A DNA stretch of 48,365 bases from an uncultured Acidimicrobiales bacterium. GTDB lineage: Bacteria; Actinomycetota; Acidimicrobiia; Acidimicrobiales; SZUA-35. The notes under the pieces were generated by a model. The model was not told the DNA's origin. It was given only the letters and a program-made list of their open reading frames with translations, and ran no database searches. A program made the position numbers and the translations under genes. Numbering within the stretch: the first letter of the stretch is position 1; every line of letters starts with the position of its first letter. Positions 33,202 through 41,523 of the stretch are shown here, piece by piece. The stretch is taken from positions 1 through 48,365 of the forward strand of contig CAKZXA010000069.1 in NCBI GenBank assembly GCA_937922045.1. The letters run 5' to 3'.

Positions 33202-35235
33202 CTACCGGGCCAGGATTGCGAGGATCTCTGGCCCAAACCGGGTTAGCTTCGACGGGCGCATGCCGCTGATTGTGGCGAGCTGGGCTTCGGTGGACGGCCT
33301 GTTCTCGGCGATGGTTTGGAGCACCTGATCGGTTGCGATCACATGAACGGGAACTCTCGCTGCCCGTGCTTTTCGGGACCGCCAGCTTCGGAGTTCAGCC
33401 AGGGTGTCTTTCTGGACGGGGGTTTGGGGCGAGGCTGCTGGTTGGCCGGTTGGGTTCAGGCGCCGTCTGCTGTGAGCGATATGGGCTTGCCAGTCGACTT
33501 CCGCCTGCTGTGAGGGCCCCAGACCTTTGATGCGCTGATCGATGGCGGCGAGGAAGGGTGAGGCGTCTCGCTCCATGGTGTTGTTGGCGAATGTACGCTT
33601 CTTTGCCCAGGTGAGATGGAGCTCTTGTTCAGCTCTGGTCAAGGCCACATAGATAAGGCGCTGTTCTTCGGCGAGCTGATCGTCGGTCTCGGCGTAGGCG
33701 ATCGGGCAGAACCCATCCTCCATCCCCGCTACGTGGACCACCGGCCATTCGAGACCCTTGGCCGAGTGGAAGGTGGCGAGCGAGACCGCGTCGCCATCGC
33801 TGTGTGCGTCGCCCTTGTTGATCGTGGCGAGCCAGGCCACCAGGCCGGGTCCGTTCGGTCGTTGGTCGACGGAGATGTACTCGTGGATGATGCGACTTAG
33901 GGCCAAAAGGTTCGTGTGCCGTTCCGCCGCGGTGGACGACAAGGCTGTGAGATCGACATTCAGTTCCTCATCGAGTTGCTCAAGAGCACTGACGAGGTCG
34001 ACGCCGTGCTGGCCGAGGCGTTTGAGCGCATCCTTTACCTGAGGACTGCCGAGAGGACCTGGCCCGCTGCGAACCTCGCATGGAATGTGCCAGCTTTTGA
34101 GCGCCTGCTCGATGAGCACGAGCTGGGCATTGGTGCGAACCAGCACCGCCTGGTCAGACCAAGGGTCTTGCACCGAATGGCAGTGACGTAGGCGTTGAGC
34201 GATACCTTCGGCCTCCGCCTCATCATTGGGGTATACCGTGATAGTGGGGTTTGGCCCATTTGGTCGGTTGGCTGACAACTTCGGATCTCGCCCGAGGACG
34301 GCGCCAGACACTCGCAGGATCTCCGGCGTCGAACGATAGTTTTCACCGAGTCGGATCATCGTGTTGGCGGCATCATCGGCCAGATCTTGGAGTAGGGATG
34401 GCTCGGCGCCGTTCCAGGAATAGATCGCCTGGTTCGGATCGCCGACGATGAACACGTCGTCTCGGTCTCCGAGCCAGGTGAGTAGCAGCTTGTGCTGAAG
34501 AGGGTTCACGTCCTGGAATTCGTCGACGAAGAAATGCCTATGTCGCCATCGTAGGGCCGCTGCGTAGGCGGGATCATCCTCGATGTCTCGGATGGCGAGG
34601 GTCAGCAGATCGTCGTAGTCGACCATTCGCCGTCGTCGCTTCTCCTTCTGGTACCGCACCATCAGCTCGGCGAGGTCATCGCTACCGAGAGACGGGCGAC
34701 GACCGCTCCGCTCGGCTTGTTTGCCGTACTCGGCCGGTTCGATCAGGCGGGCGCGGGCCCAATCGATCTCGGCGGCAAGCTCAGCTGCATTCCGATTCGA
34801 AGACGAGGGCAAAAGGCGGGCTAGAAAACCGATCTTGTTGCTAAGAACGGTTGGAGCTATGGTGCCGCGCTCGGTCCATCGTTGGCGGAGCTGGCCTAAG
34901 GCAAGGCTGTGAAACGTGCCAGCGGGTACTTGATCTCGCACGTTGAGGGATCGTTGACGAGACCGGAGCTCGGCCGCTGCCTTGCGGGTGAAGGTGACGG
35001 TAAGAACCCGGTTTGGGTCGACCTGGCCGGTTACGATGCGCCACGCTATACGACGACTGAGCACTCGGGTCTTTCCCGATCCCGCTCCGGCCAGCACGAC
35101 GACTCGGCCGATTGGAGCGGTCACGGCCGCCACCTGGGCATCGTTGAGACCGCTGAGCAGGCGCGCGTGTTTAGAGCCCATGGCGTCTTCGGCGACATCG
35201 AGCGAGGCGTCGGATGAGAGCTGTTCAGCTACCAC
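33202..35235 (-). CDS. UvrD2-like superfamily I DNA helicase with HRDC domain
   Basis: The product is a UvrD/Rep helicase with Q motif GLNDAQVAAVTAP, Walker A LAGAGSGKTRVLSRRIA, motif II VDEFQDVNPLQ, motif III VGDPNQAIYSWNGA, motif IV LGENYRSTPEIL, motif V FHSAKGLEWPVVHVAG and motif VI YVALTRAEQELHLTWA. A C-terminal HRDC-like domain (last 60 residues, IAENRPSTEAQLATISGM) is as in mycobacterial UvrD2. The tetracysteine zinc motif of mycobacterial UvrD2 between these parts is not present. GTG 35235 (677 aa) is preferred because TAGTGT lies 8 nt upstream; ATG 35181 is also possible. Confidence 0.9.
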   Translation of the reverse strand: MVAEQLSSDASLDVAEDAMGSKHARLLSGLNDAQVAAVTAPIGRVVVLAGAGSGKTRVLSRRIAWRIVTGQVDPNRVLTVTFTRKAAAELRSRQRSLNVRDQVPAGTFHSLALGQLRQRWTERGTIAPTVLSNKIGFLARLLPSSSNRNAAELAAEIDWARARLIEPAEYGKQAERSGRRPSLGSDDLAELMVRYQKEKRRRRMVDYDDLLTLAIRDIEDDPAYAAALRWRHRHFFVDEFQDVNPLQHKLLLTWLGDRDDVFIVGDPNQAIYSWNGAEPSLLQDLADDAANTMIRLGENYRSTPEILRVSGAVLGRDPKLSANRPNGPNPTITVYPNDEAEAEGIAQRLRHCHSVQDPWSDQAVLVRTNAQLVLIEQALKSWHIPCEVRSGPGPLGSPQVKDALKRLGQHGVDLVSALEQLDEELNVDLTALSSTAAERHTNLLALSRIIHEYISVDQRPNGPGLVAWLATINKGDAHSDGDAVSLATFHSAKGLEWPVVHVAGMEDGFCPIAYAETDDQLAEEQRLIYVALTRAEQELHLTWAKKRTFANNTMERDASPFLAAIDQRIKGLGPSQQAEVDWQAHIAHSRRRLNPTGQPAASPQTPVQKDTLAELRSWRSRKARAARVPVHVIATDQVLQTIAENRPSTEAQLATISGMRPSKLTRFGPEILAILAR

Positions 35236-35243
35236 TGAAGTCG

Positions 35244-35249
35244 ACACTA
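35244..35249 (-). promoter_or_regulatory. -10 box TAGTGT of the UvrD2-like gene
   Basis: On the minus strand TAGTGT ends 8 nt before GTG 35235, giving a leader of about two bases. Confidence 0.35.
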
Positions 35250-35374
35250 CCGGGTTGGGGTGACAGGGGAAATGTCGAGCTGCTTGATGATGAAGGCGGC
35301 TCAGCCTCATCGTCGGTTGTATGAGGCCGTGATTTGGCTCACCGTCACGTACGGGCCCCGACGTCGACTTTGAC

Positions 35375-35380
35375 TAGAAT
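35375..35380 (+). promoter_or_regulatory. -10 box TAGAAT, leaderless start at 35387
   Basis: TAGAAT, five of six matches to TATAAT, ends exactly 6 nt before GTG 35387. This places +1 on the G of the start codon. It is the clearest leaderless promoter in the window. Confidence 0.6.
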
Positions 35381-35386
35381 AGTGCT

Positions 35387-36016
35387 GTGGCTTACTCCGA
35401 AGAAGAGCTGTATCCGGGCGAGAAGATCGTGCTCAACCTGCGGCCTCACTGGTGGTTCTTTGCACCCCAGGCCGCGGCGCTGGTAGCGGCGGTGATTCTG
35501 GGCGTGGTTGCTCTGGTCGGCTTCCCCAACTCGTCAGCCGTTGCTCTGGTTACCGGGGTCTTGATCCTGATTGTGCTCGGCTGGTTCCTGGTGCGATATG
35601 TGGCCTGGAGCACCACACATCTTGTCCTCACAACAGACCGGCTCATCAGCCGCAGCGGCGTGTTCACCCGCCAGGGGATCGAGATACCGCTAGAACGCAT
35701 CAACACGGTCTTCTATCGTGAGACCCTCTTCGAGCGCCTGTTGGGCTCGGGCGATCTGGTGGTGGAATCAGCGGGGGAGAACGGCAACCAATCGTTCGCC
35801 AACATCCGTAAGCCTCTGAAGGTTCAGAACGAGATCTACCAGCAGATGGAGAGCAATGAGAATCGCAAGTTCCAGCAGGTCGGCCAGGGCCCGCCGGTAG
35901 CGAGCGGCCCGTCCATTCCCGAGCAGATCGGCCAGCTCGATCAACTCCGCCGACAGGGCATCGTGAGCCAGGCTGAGTTCGACGCCAAGAAGGCTGATCT
36001 CCTCAAGCGCATGTAA
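35387..36016 (+). CDS. Membrane protein with bacterial PH (YdbS-like) and SHOCT domains
   Basis: The 209-aa protein has two adjacent membrane helices (residues 23-70: WWFFAPQAAALVAAVILG and ALVTGVLILIVLGWFLV). A bacterial PH domain of the bPH2/YdbS type follows (WSTTHLVLTTDRLISRSGVFTRQGIEIPLERINTV), then a C-terminal SHOCT motif (IGQLDQLRRQGIVSQAEFDAKKADLLKRM region). PH-SHOCT membrane proteins are widespread in actinobacteria and their function is unknown; SHOCT modules are thought to mediate oligomerisation. The GTG start is set by the TAGAAT box 6 nt upstream. Confidence 0.85.
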   Translation: MAYSEEELYPGEKIVLNLRPHWWFFAPQAAALVAAVILGVVALVGFPNSSAVALVTGVLILIVLGWFLVRYVAWSTTHLVLTTDRLISRSGVFTRQGIEIPLERINTVFYRETLFERLLGSGDLVVESAGENGNQSFANIRKPLKVQNEIYQQMESNENRKFQQVGQGPPVASGPSIPEQIGQLDQLRRQGIVSQAEFDAKKADLLKRM

Positions 36017-36066
36017 ATTCATGCCGATAATTTGTAGCATCCGACCGGCCCGGCCGTGACGGCGTG

Positions 36067-36072
36067 TAGTTT
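36067..36072 (+). promoter_or_regulatory. -10 box TAGTTT, near-leaderless start at 36080
   Basis: TAGTTT ends 7 nt before ATG 36080 and no Shine-Dalgarno sequence is present. Confidence 0.4.
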
Positions 36073-36079
36073 CCCTTAG

Positions 36080-37483
36080 ATGACTGGAACAACCGGCGCC
36101 CAATACTCGGTCAACCTTCGTGTGAGGCTTGACAACCAGCCGGGGGTGCTCGGCCGCCTGGCGGTCGCCATCGGTGAAGCCGGTGGCAACATTTTTGCCA
36201 TCGAAGGATTCGTAGCCAAAGGGCCAACCCTCGAGCGCGACATCGTGGTCAACTGCCGGAGTACGAAACACCAGGAAGAGGTCGTGGCCATCGCTGAAAA
36301 GGTGGACGGCGTCGATCTGATCGAGTGCTACGACCGCACGTTCCGCATGCATGAAGGCGGCAAGATCGAGGTGCTCCCGCTCATGCCGGTTGGCGATGCC
36401 GATGACCTGTCCATGGCCTACACCCCCGGCGTTGCCCGGGTCTGTCGCGCCATCGCCGAGGACCCGTCGGTTGCCGACACCCACACCATCCGGAAGAACA
36501 CGGTGGCAATCGTCAGCGATGGCACCGCTGTGCTGGGCCTCGGTGACATCGGTCCGAAGGCCGCCATGCCGGTTATGGAGGGTAAGGCGCTGTTGTTCAA
36601 GGAGTTCGGCAACGTCGATGCCTTCCCGATCTGTCTCGACGTGAAAACGCCAGAGGAGCTCATCGAGACGGTGATTCGGCTGGCTCCCAGCTTCGGTGGC
36701 ATCAATCTGGAGGACATAGCGGCTCCCGGCGCCTTCGAGGTGGAAGCCGAACTCAAAGAGAAGTTGGATATCCCCGTCTTCCACGACGATCAGCACGGCA
36801 CAGCCGTTGTGGCTCTGGCCGGCCTTGAAAATGCGCTCAAGATCGTCGGCAAGCAGATGAGCGACATCAGCGTGGTGGTCGCCGGTTTGGGTGCGGCCGG
36901 CGTGGCCGTCGGCAAGATTCTTCTCGGAGCTGGTGTTGGTGAAATCATTGGCGTCGACCGCCAGGGTGCGGTTTACGACGGTCGCGACGGCCTGAATTCG
37001 GCCAAGCAATGGTTCGCTGAAAACACCAACCGTGACCGCCGCAAGGGTTCGATGGGCGAGGCGATGGCTGGAGCTGACGTGTTCGTCGGGCTGAGCGGCC
37101 CAGGACTCATCACCCCTGACGATGTGCGTTCTATGGCCGCCGACCCGATCGTGTTCGCCATGGCCAACCCTGATCCAGAGATCCGTCCTGAAGACGTCGA
37201 AGGTCTTGTTGCGGTTATGGCGACCGGTCGCAGCGACTACCCGAACCAGATCAACAATGTCTTGGCTTTTCCCGGGATCTTTCGCGGCGCACTCGACGCT
37301 CGGGCCTGTGACATCACCGAGAATATGAAGCTTGCGGCCGCCGAGGCTATCGCTGCATCGGTCTCCGACGAAGAGCTCAGCCCGGAGTTTATCATTCCGT
37401 CGGTGTTCGACAAGTCGGTTCCGCTCCGAGTCGCTGAGGCCGTGGCTAAGGTTGCAGTCTCCGACGGAGTGTGTCGTCCCTAA
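36080..37483 (+). CDS. NAD(P)-dependent malic enzyme with N-terminal ACT domain
   Basis: The 467-aa protein begins with an ACT domain (residues 8-80, SVNLRVRLDNQPGVLGRLAVAI), which usually binds an amino acid or other regulator. The malic enzyme follows: MAYTPGVARVCRAI, GLGDIGPKAAMPVMEGKALLFKEFG, INLEDIAAPGAF, VFHDDQHGTAVVALAGL, then the dinucleotide-binding VVVAGLGAAGVAVGKILL and VFAMANPDPEI. It oxidatively decarboxylates malate to pyruvate. The ACT-malic enzyme arrangement is known in Gram-positives. It lies 19 bp before the DUF1704 gene and is probably co-transcribed with it. Confidence 0.93.
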   Translation: MTGTTGAQYSVNLRVRLDNQPGVLGRLAVAIGEAGGNIFAIEGFVAKGPTLERDIVVNCRSTKHQEEVVAIAEKVDGVDLIECYDRTFRMHEGGKIEVLPLMPVGDADDLSMAYTPGVARVCRAIAEDPSVADTHTIRKNTVAIVSDGTAVLGLGDIGPKAAMPVMEGKALLFKEFGNVDAFPICLDVKTPEELIETVIRLAPSFGGINLEDIAAPGAFEVEAELKEKLDIPVFHDDQHGTAVVALAGLENALKIVGKQMSDISVVVAGLGAAGVAVGKILLGAGVGEIIGVDRQGAVYDGRDGLNSAKQWFAENTNRDRRKGSMGEAMAGADVFVGLSGPGLITPDDVRSMAADPIVFAMANPDPEIRPEDVEGLVAVMATGRSDYPNQINNVLAFPGIFRGALDARACDITENMKLAAAEAIAASVSDEELSPEFIIPSVFDKSVPLRVAEAVAKVAVSDGVCRP

Positions 37484-37502
37484 CGCGGCACCGGAGCAAC
37501 CT

Positions 37503-38798
37503 ATGGCGACCCCGACCTCGACCTCGACCCCGACCTCGAATACGCTGCGCGATCTCTCCGACCGTCTGGTCGACATTCAACGGCCTATTCGCGTCCTCAA
37601 CGCCGTGCGTTGGGACGACGAGGTCAAGGCCGAGTTTTTCGCCCAAGGCTTTCGTGAACAACCATCGGTTGACGCCTCCTACTACGAGCGAGAGAAGCTG
37701 AGCTACAACCCGGCGGAGCTGCGTATGGCTCTGCGCGATCTGGGATCAGAGGCCCACAGCCGCCTCGGTGGCGACAGCCCGGCGGCTCAACTACTCGGGC
37801 GTTCGTGCCGCGGCTATCGGCTGGCGCTGTCGATGATCGAAGCCCGGGGAACAGAAGCCTTCGGCCGCTACTCAGCCGAGCTCTACGGCACCCCTCACGA
37901 GGTCTTCCACCCCGGTGGGCCGACCGTTTCCGACCTGGCCGACTCAATCGCTATGACCCTCGACCGAGTCGAGGGTCCGGAGGTGTCGACCACCGATGCC
38001 GACGTGATCCTCAGTGGGGCCGAGGCTGTTGTCGAACTCCAGCGTCGGCTCGATGATTCGATGGGGCAGGGCGTGGCTGAGGTCCGTCTCGACGATGGCA
38101 TCGTGGCCGACGCTGCGGCCGGATCTGACTACATCAAGCTCCGGGCCGACGCCTCGTTCACCGTGCAGAACCTGGCAACGCTCGAAGCCCATGAGGGTTG
38201 GGTGCACATCGGCACGACCCGCAACGGCTTGGCCCAGCCTCATGCCACCTTTCTTGGCAAGGCCGCTCCGCCGGTCACGGTGACCCAGGAAGGGCTGGCG
38301 ACCGTCACCGAAATCTTGTCACTGAGGAGTCACCCGTCGCGTCTGCGGCGGCTCATCAACCGTGTGCGGGGGATAGAGCTGGTGCTCGACGGGGCGAACT
38401 TTGTCGAGCTGTTCGAGTATCTGCGGGTTGAGGGTTTGGACGAAGAGGAGGCATGGCAGACGGCGGCTCGCATCTTTCGCGGCAGCACGCCAACGGGCCC
38501 GCCCTTCAGCAAAGACCTCGCCTATGGCAAGGGGCTGGCCCTCACCTACATCTACCTGCGGCTTGCCTTGCGTGAACAGCGGCCCGATCGAATACCCATG
38601 TTGTTCTGTGGCAAGGTTGATCTGCAAGCGATGGATCTGGTGCTGGCCCTCTTCGATGAGGGCTTGGTTGAGGCTCCTGCCTTTGTGCCTCCACCCTTTC
38701 GAGACACCGATGCCCTGGCCGCTCAGATCGCCTTCAGCCGGTTCTTGCGCGAAGTCGACTTTGATCAGATGATCGCCGATCGAGCCAGTCGTACATAG
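37503..38798 (+). CDS. DUF1704/QEGLA-motif protein, putative zinc metallopeptidase
   Basis: The 431-aa protein contains the family-naming motif TVTQEGLATVTE (QEGLA at 262-266) and, before it, HEGWVH (His230, Glu231, His234). This H-E-x-x-x-H plus downstream Glu263 arrangement is the zinc-site layout reported for MATCAP-type tubulin carboxypeptidases, eukaryotic members of the same DUF1704 family (known to me, not searched). Bacterial members carry the old label flavohemoglobin expression-modulating protein. The N-terminus is Thr/Ser/Pro-rich (MATPTSTSTPTS). The ATG at 37503 has GGAG upstream. A peptidase role is inferred; the substrate is unknown. Confidence 0.82.
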   Translation: MATPTSTSTPTSNTLRDLSDRLVDIQRPIRVLNAVRWDDEVKAEFFAQGFREQPSVDASYYEREKLSYNPAELRMALRDLGSEAHSRLGGDSPAAQLLGRSCRGYRLALSMIEARGTEAFGRYSAELYGTPHEVFHPGGPTVSDLADSIAMTLDRVEGPEVSTTDADVILSGAEAVVELQRRLDDSMGQGVAEVRLDDGIVADAAAGSDYIKLRADASFTVQNLATLEAHEGWVHIGTTRNGLAQPHATFLGKAAPPVTVTQEGLATVTEILSLRSHPSRLRRLINRVRGIELVLDGANFVELFEYLRVEGLDEEEAWQTAARIFRGSTPTGPPFSKDLAYGKGLALTYIYLRLALREQRPDRIPMLFCGKVDLQAMDLVLALFDEGLVEAPAFVPPPFRDTDALAAQIAFSRFLREVDFDQMIADRASRT

Positions 38799-38807
38799 GG
38801 GATCCTC

Positions 38808-38826
38808 GGGGCAGGGCAGGGCAGGG
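38808..38826 (+). other. G-quadruplex-forming motif after the DUF1704 stop
   Basis: Four G runs (GGGG, GGG, GGG, GGG) separated by two-base CA loops begin 10 bp after the stop at 38798. Very short loops favour a stable quadruplex in DNA or in the 3' end of the transcript. The rest of the gap to 39077 shows nothing else convincing. Confidence 0.5.
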
Positions 38827-39077
38827 CTGCTTCGTCTTCGATGATCGTGATGGTTGAGGCAAGATGGTTATCTCGAGAGGGCGGGTGGCAGGTCGAGGAT
38901 GGCTTAGGGTTTGATCGTGCTCGGCAATAGCGTCGGGCTGGCAGCGGTCGCCACCGCCCCGTAGTCCTCGAGCATTGGCCATAGGCGCCGTCGCCGTCGA
39001 TTTCGTCATAGCCGAATGGTTGCGCTGAGGTTAGAGAGCTGTCAGAACGAGGTTGATGTTCAGCGCTTTAGTCGGCT

Positions 39078-39947
39078 TTAGCCGAAGGCGGCGAGGGCGT
39101 CAGCCACGGCGAGGATACGAACTGCGTTGTCGCGGTGCAGGTTTTCAACCATGCGCCCATCGACCGTCACAACACCCTTGCCCTCGGCCTCGGCTGCGTT
39201 AAAGGCATCGATGACCTTGCGAGCGTCGGCCACCTCATCCGCTGACGGTGCCCAGGTGTCGTTGGTTGGTTCGACCTGAGATGGGTGGATGAGCGTCTTG
39301 CCATCGAAGCCCATCTCGAAGCCTTGGGCTGCCTCGGACGCGAAACCGTCGGCATCCTTCACGTCGTTGTAGACACCATCGAGAATGACCTTGCCCGCTT
39401 CCCGAGCGGCTAGCACCGCCGTGGCCAGGTAGGGGGTGAGGGTGGAACGAGCGTTGCCAGGCACGGCCCTGAGTTCCTTGACCAGATCGTTTGTGCCCAT
39501 CACGAGCACAGCCACCCGCCGGTGGTCGGCAAGAGCTCGCACATCGAAGATGGCGGTTGGCGTTTCCACCATGGCCCATATGGTCATCGTCGACGGCGCA
39601 CCTGCGGTGTCGAGAGAGGCCGAGATCTCGTCGAGATAGGCCACCGATGCGACCTTGGGGATGACGACGGCTGCGGCCCCCGAGCTAGCGGCTGCCGCGA
39701 GATCGTCTGCGCCCCACGGTGTGTCGAGACCGTTGCAGCGGATCGCTACTTCCCGATGCCCATACTCTCCCGACGAGGCGGCAGCGACGGCTTGAGCTCT
39801 AGCCGTCTCCTTAGCATCGGGAGCAACAGCGTCTTCCAGGTCGAAGATCAGGGCATCGGCCGGGATCGTTTTGGCCTTCTCAAGAGCCCGCTGGTTGGCG
39901 GCCGGCATGTAGAGGACGGATCGGCGAGGGCGTAGTGCGTCAGACAT
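39078..39947 (-). CDS. HpcH/HpaI aldolase/citrate-lyase-family CoA ester lyase
   Basis: The 289-aa TIM-barrel protein begins RPRRSVLYMPAANQRALEKA and has DALIFDLEDAVAPDAKETAR (metal and CoA region), REVAIRCNGLDTPWGADDL, VIPKVAS, IWAMVETPTAIFDV (metal-binding Glu), VMGTNDLVKEL and GKTLIHPSQVEPTN. This is the CitE/malyl-CoA-lyase group; likely activities are cleavage of (S)-citramalyl-, malyl- or methylmalyl-CoA. AGGAG overlaps the stop codon of the upstream lyase gene, 9 bp before ATG 39947, so translation is probably coupled. A small dyad (TCGGC-TTTA-GCCGA) covers the stop codon. Confidence 0.87.
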   Translation of the reverse strand: MSDALRPRRSVLYMPAANQRALEKAKTIPADALIFDLEDAVAPDAKETARAQAVAAASSGEYGHREVAIRCNGLDTPWGADDLAAAASSGAAAVVIPKVASVAYLDEISASLDTAGAPSTMTIWAMVETPTAIFDVRALADHRRVAVLVMGTNDLVKELRAVPGNARSTLTPYLATAVLAAREAGKVILDGVYNDVKDADGFASEAAQGFEMGFDGKTLIHPSQVEPTNDTWAPSADEVADARKVIDAFNAAEAEGKGVVTVDGRMVENLHRDNAVRILAVADALAAFG

Positions 39948-39956
39948 GAAAATCTC

Positions 39957-41030
39957 CTAGAAGCCGTAGAGCTCGGCGAGTTCGGGGTCGCGCTCGGCGA
40001 GCGAGCGTGCCAGTCCAACAACGACGTGGCACTGCTTGACCGAGGCATCGTCTTCCATCTTGCCGTCGAGCATGATGGCGCCAGTGCCGTCGCCCATAGC
40101 GTCTATCACACGCTGGGCGTGGGCGACGTCGGCGGGGTCGGGACTGAACACCTTCTTGGCGATGCCGATCTGCACTGGATGTAACGACCAGGCGCCAACA
40201 CATCCCAGAAGGTAGGCGTTACGGAACTGATCCTCGCAGGCGACCGTGTCCTTGATATCGCCGAAGGGGCCGTAGAACGGCAAGATGCCGTGGGTGACGC
40301 AGGCGTCGACCATGCGAGAGATCGTGTAGTGCCACAGATCCTGCTGATAGGTAGTGCGCTCCGAGGTGATGTCGGTTTCGCCGTCGTCGCCCATCGCCGG
40401 ATCCTGACGTACCAGGTAGCCAGGATGACCGCCGCCCACCCGGGTCGTCTTCATGCGGCGGTTGGCGGCCAGGTCGGCTGGTCCGAGTGAGAGGCCTTGC
40501 ATGCGGGGTGATGCGCCACAGATCTCTTCAACATTGGCCACGCCTCGTGCGGTCTCGAGAATGGCGTGGATCAGAATCGGGCGGGTGAGCTCGGCCTTGG
40601 CTTCGAGCTGGGCCAGCAGCCGGTCGACGAAGTGGATGTCTTCGGCGCCCTCGACCTTCGGGATCATGATCACATCGAGCTTGTCGCCGATCTCGGTGAC
40701 GAGGGTATAGATGTCGTCGAGAAACCAGGGTGAATCGAGTGAATTGACCCTCGTCCAAAGCTGGGTGGCGCCCATGTCGACCGTCTTACCCACCTCGACC
40801 AGTCCGGCTCGAGCCGCTTCCTTCTCGGTCGCCGGTACGCCGTCTTCCAAGTTGCCGAGCAGAATGTCGACCGTGGGGGCAATGGCGGGTACCTTCGACA
40901 CCATTTTGGCGTTCGACGGTGGGAAGAAGTGAATCATCCGACTCGGCGGCACCGGTATCTCGGTGAGGGGCGCTGGGGCTCCGACCGCTAGTGGTTTGAA
41001 GAAATCTTTGGGGCTCTTTACCGATGTCAC
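39957..41030 (-). CDS. HpcH/HpaI-family CoA lyase, long malyl-CoA-lyase-like form
   Basis: The 357-aa protein is a second, longer CitE-like lyase. It shows [91 protein letters not shown], the substrate loop [21 protein letters not shown], and [14 protein letters not shown] near the end. This resembles L-malyl-CoA/beta-methylmalyl-CoA lyases with their inserted lid. GTG 41030 is preferred because the homologous N-terminus ([22 protein letters not shown]) begins just after it and TACTGT lies 8 nt upstream. It forms a two-gene operon with the shorter lyase. Confidence 0.87.
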   Translation of the reverse strand: MTSVKSPKDFFKPLAVGAPAPLTEIPVPPSRMIHFFPPSNAKMVSKVPAIAPTVDILLGNLEDGVPATEKEAARAGLVEVGKTVDMGATQLWTRVNSLDSPWFLDDIYTLVTEIGDKLDVIMIPKVEGAEDIHFVDRLLAQLEAKAELTRPILIHAILETARGVANVEEICGASPRMQGLSLGPADLAANRRMKTTRVGGGHPGYLVRQDPAMGDDGETDITSERTTYQQDLWHYTISRMVDACVTHGILPFYGPFGDIKDTVACEDQFRNAYLLGCVGAWSLHPVQIGIAKKVFSPDPADVAHAQRVIDAMGDGTGAIMLDGKMEDDASVKQCHVVVGLARSLAERDPELAELYGF

Positions 41031-41038
41031 GGATTCCA

Positions 41039-41044
41039 ACAGTA
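41039..41044 (-). promoter_or_regulatory. -10 box TACTGT of the lyase operon
   Basis: On the minus strand TACTGT ends 8 nt before GTG 41030. Confidence 0.35.
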
Positions 41045-41097
41045 GCTGGTTGCCCCCTTGCCCTAGGAAATCCAGAGACCGCAGGCACAATGGCACG

Positions 41098-41481
41098 ATG
41101 GGGATCAAATCTGCCGACGCTCACGCCGCGCTCGAACAGCTCCGAGCCATCTGCGCCGAGTTGCCCGAGGTGAACGAGCGACCAAGCCACCACACACCAA
41201 CGTTCTTCGTCCGAGACAAGAAGGTGCTGTGCCACCTGTGGGAAGACCATCACGATGTCGCTGGCATCTATATCTGGTGCCCGGCCCAGCCGGGAGTGCA
41301 GGCCGAGTTGGTCGACCATGAGCCCGACCGCTTCTTTGTGCCGCCCTATGTCGGCCACCGAGGATGGATCGGGGTGCGGGTCGATATCGAAACCGACTGG
41401 GACGAAATCGCTGAGATTCTGGCCGACGCCTTCAGGGTCGCGGCGCCGAAGACCCTGGTGAAACAACTCGACAGTGCCTGA
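41098..41481 (+). CDS. MmcQ/YjbR-family protein
   Basis: The 127-aa protein has the MmcQ/YjbR (CyaY-like fold) pattern: an N-terminal helix [19 protein letters not shown], then [54 protein letters not shown] and a C-terminal helix [15 protein letters not shown]. The family is often labelled DNA-binding but its role is not established. ATG 41098 fits the family N-terminus; CACAAT 6 nt upstream is a weak leaderless -10. The longer in-frame stretch before it is antisense to the lyase gene. Confidence 0.82.
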   Translation: MGIKSADAHAALEQLRAICAELPEVNERPSHHTPTFFVRDKKVLCHLWEDHHDVAGIYIWCPAQPGVQAELVDHEPDRFFVPPYVGHRGWIGVRVDIETDWDEIAEILADAFRVAAPKTLVKQLDSA

Positions 41482-41523
41482 CGCAGGCTCCTCGTCATCG
41501 GGGATTCGTTGATGATCCTGGTG

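Noticed and set aside
35768-37576. A 602-codon open frame on the minus strand opposite the PH-SHOCT and malic enzyme genes
   Set aside because: Antisense to two well-supported genes with clear motifs. Its translation has no domain pattern, and the openness follows from codon bias on the real strand.
38799-39077. A small minus-strand gene in the gap after the DUF1704 gene
   Set aside because: The frame overlaps the 3' end of the DUF1704 gene, has no ribosome site and its translation has no recognisable pattern.
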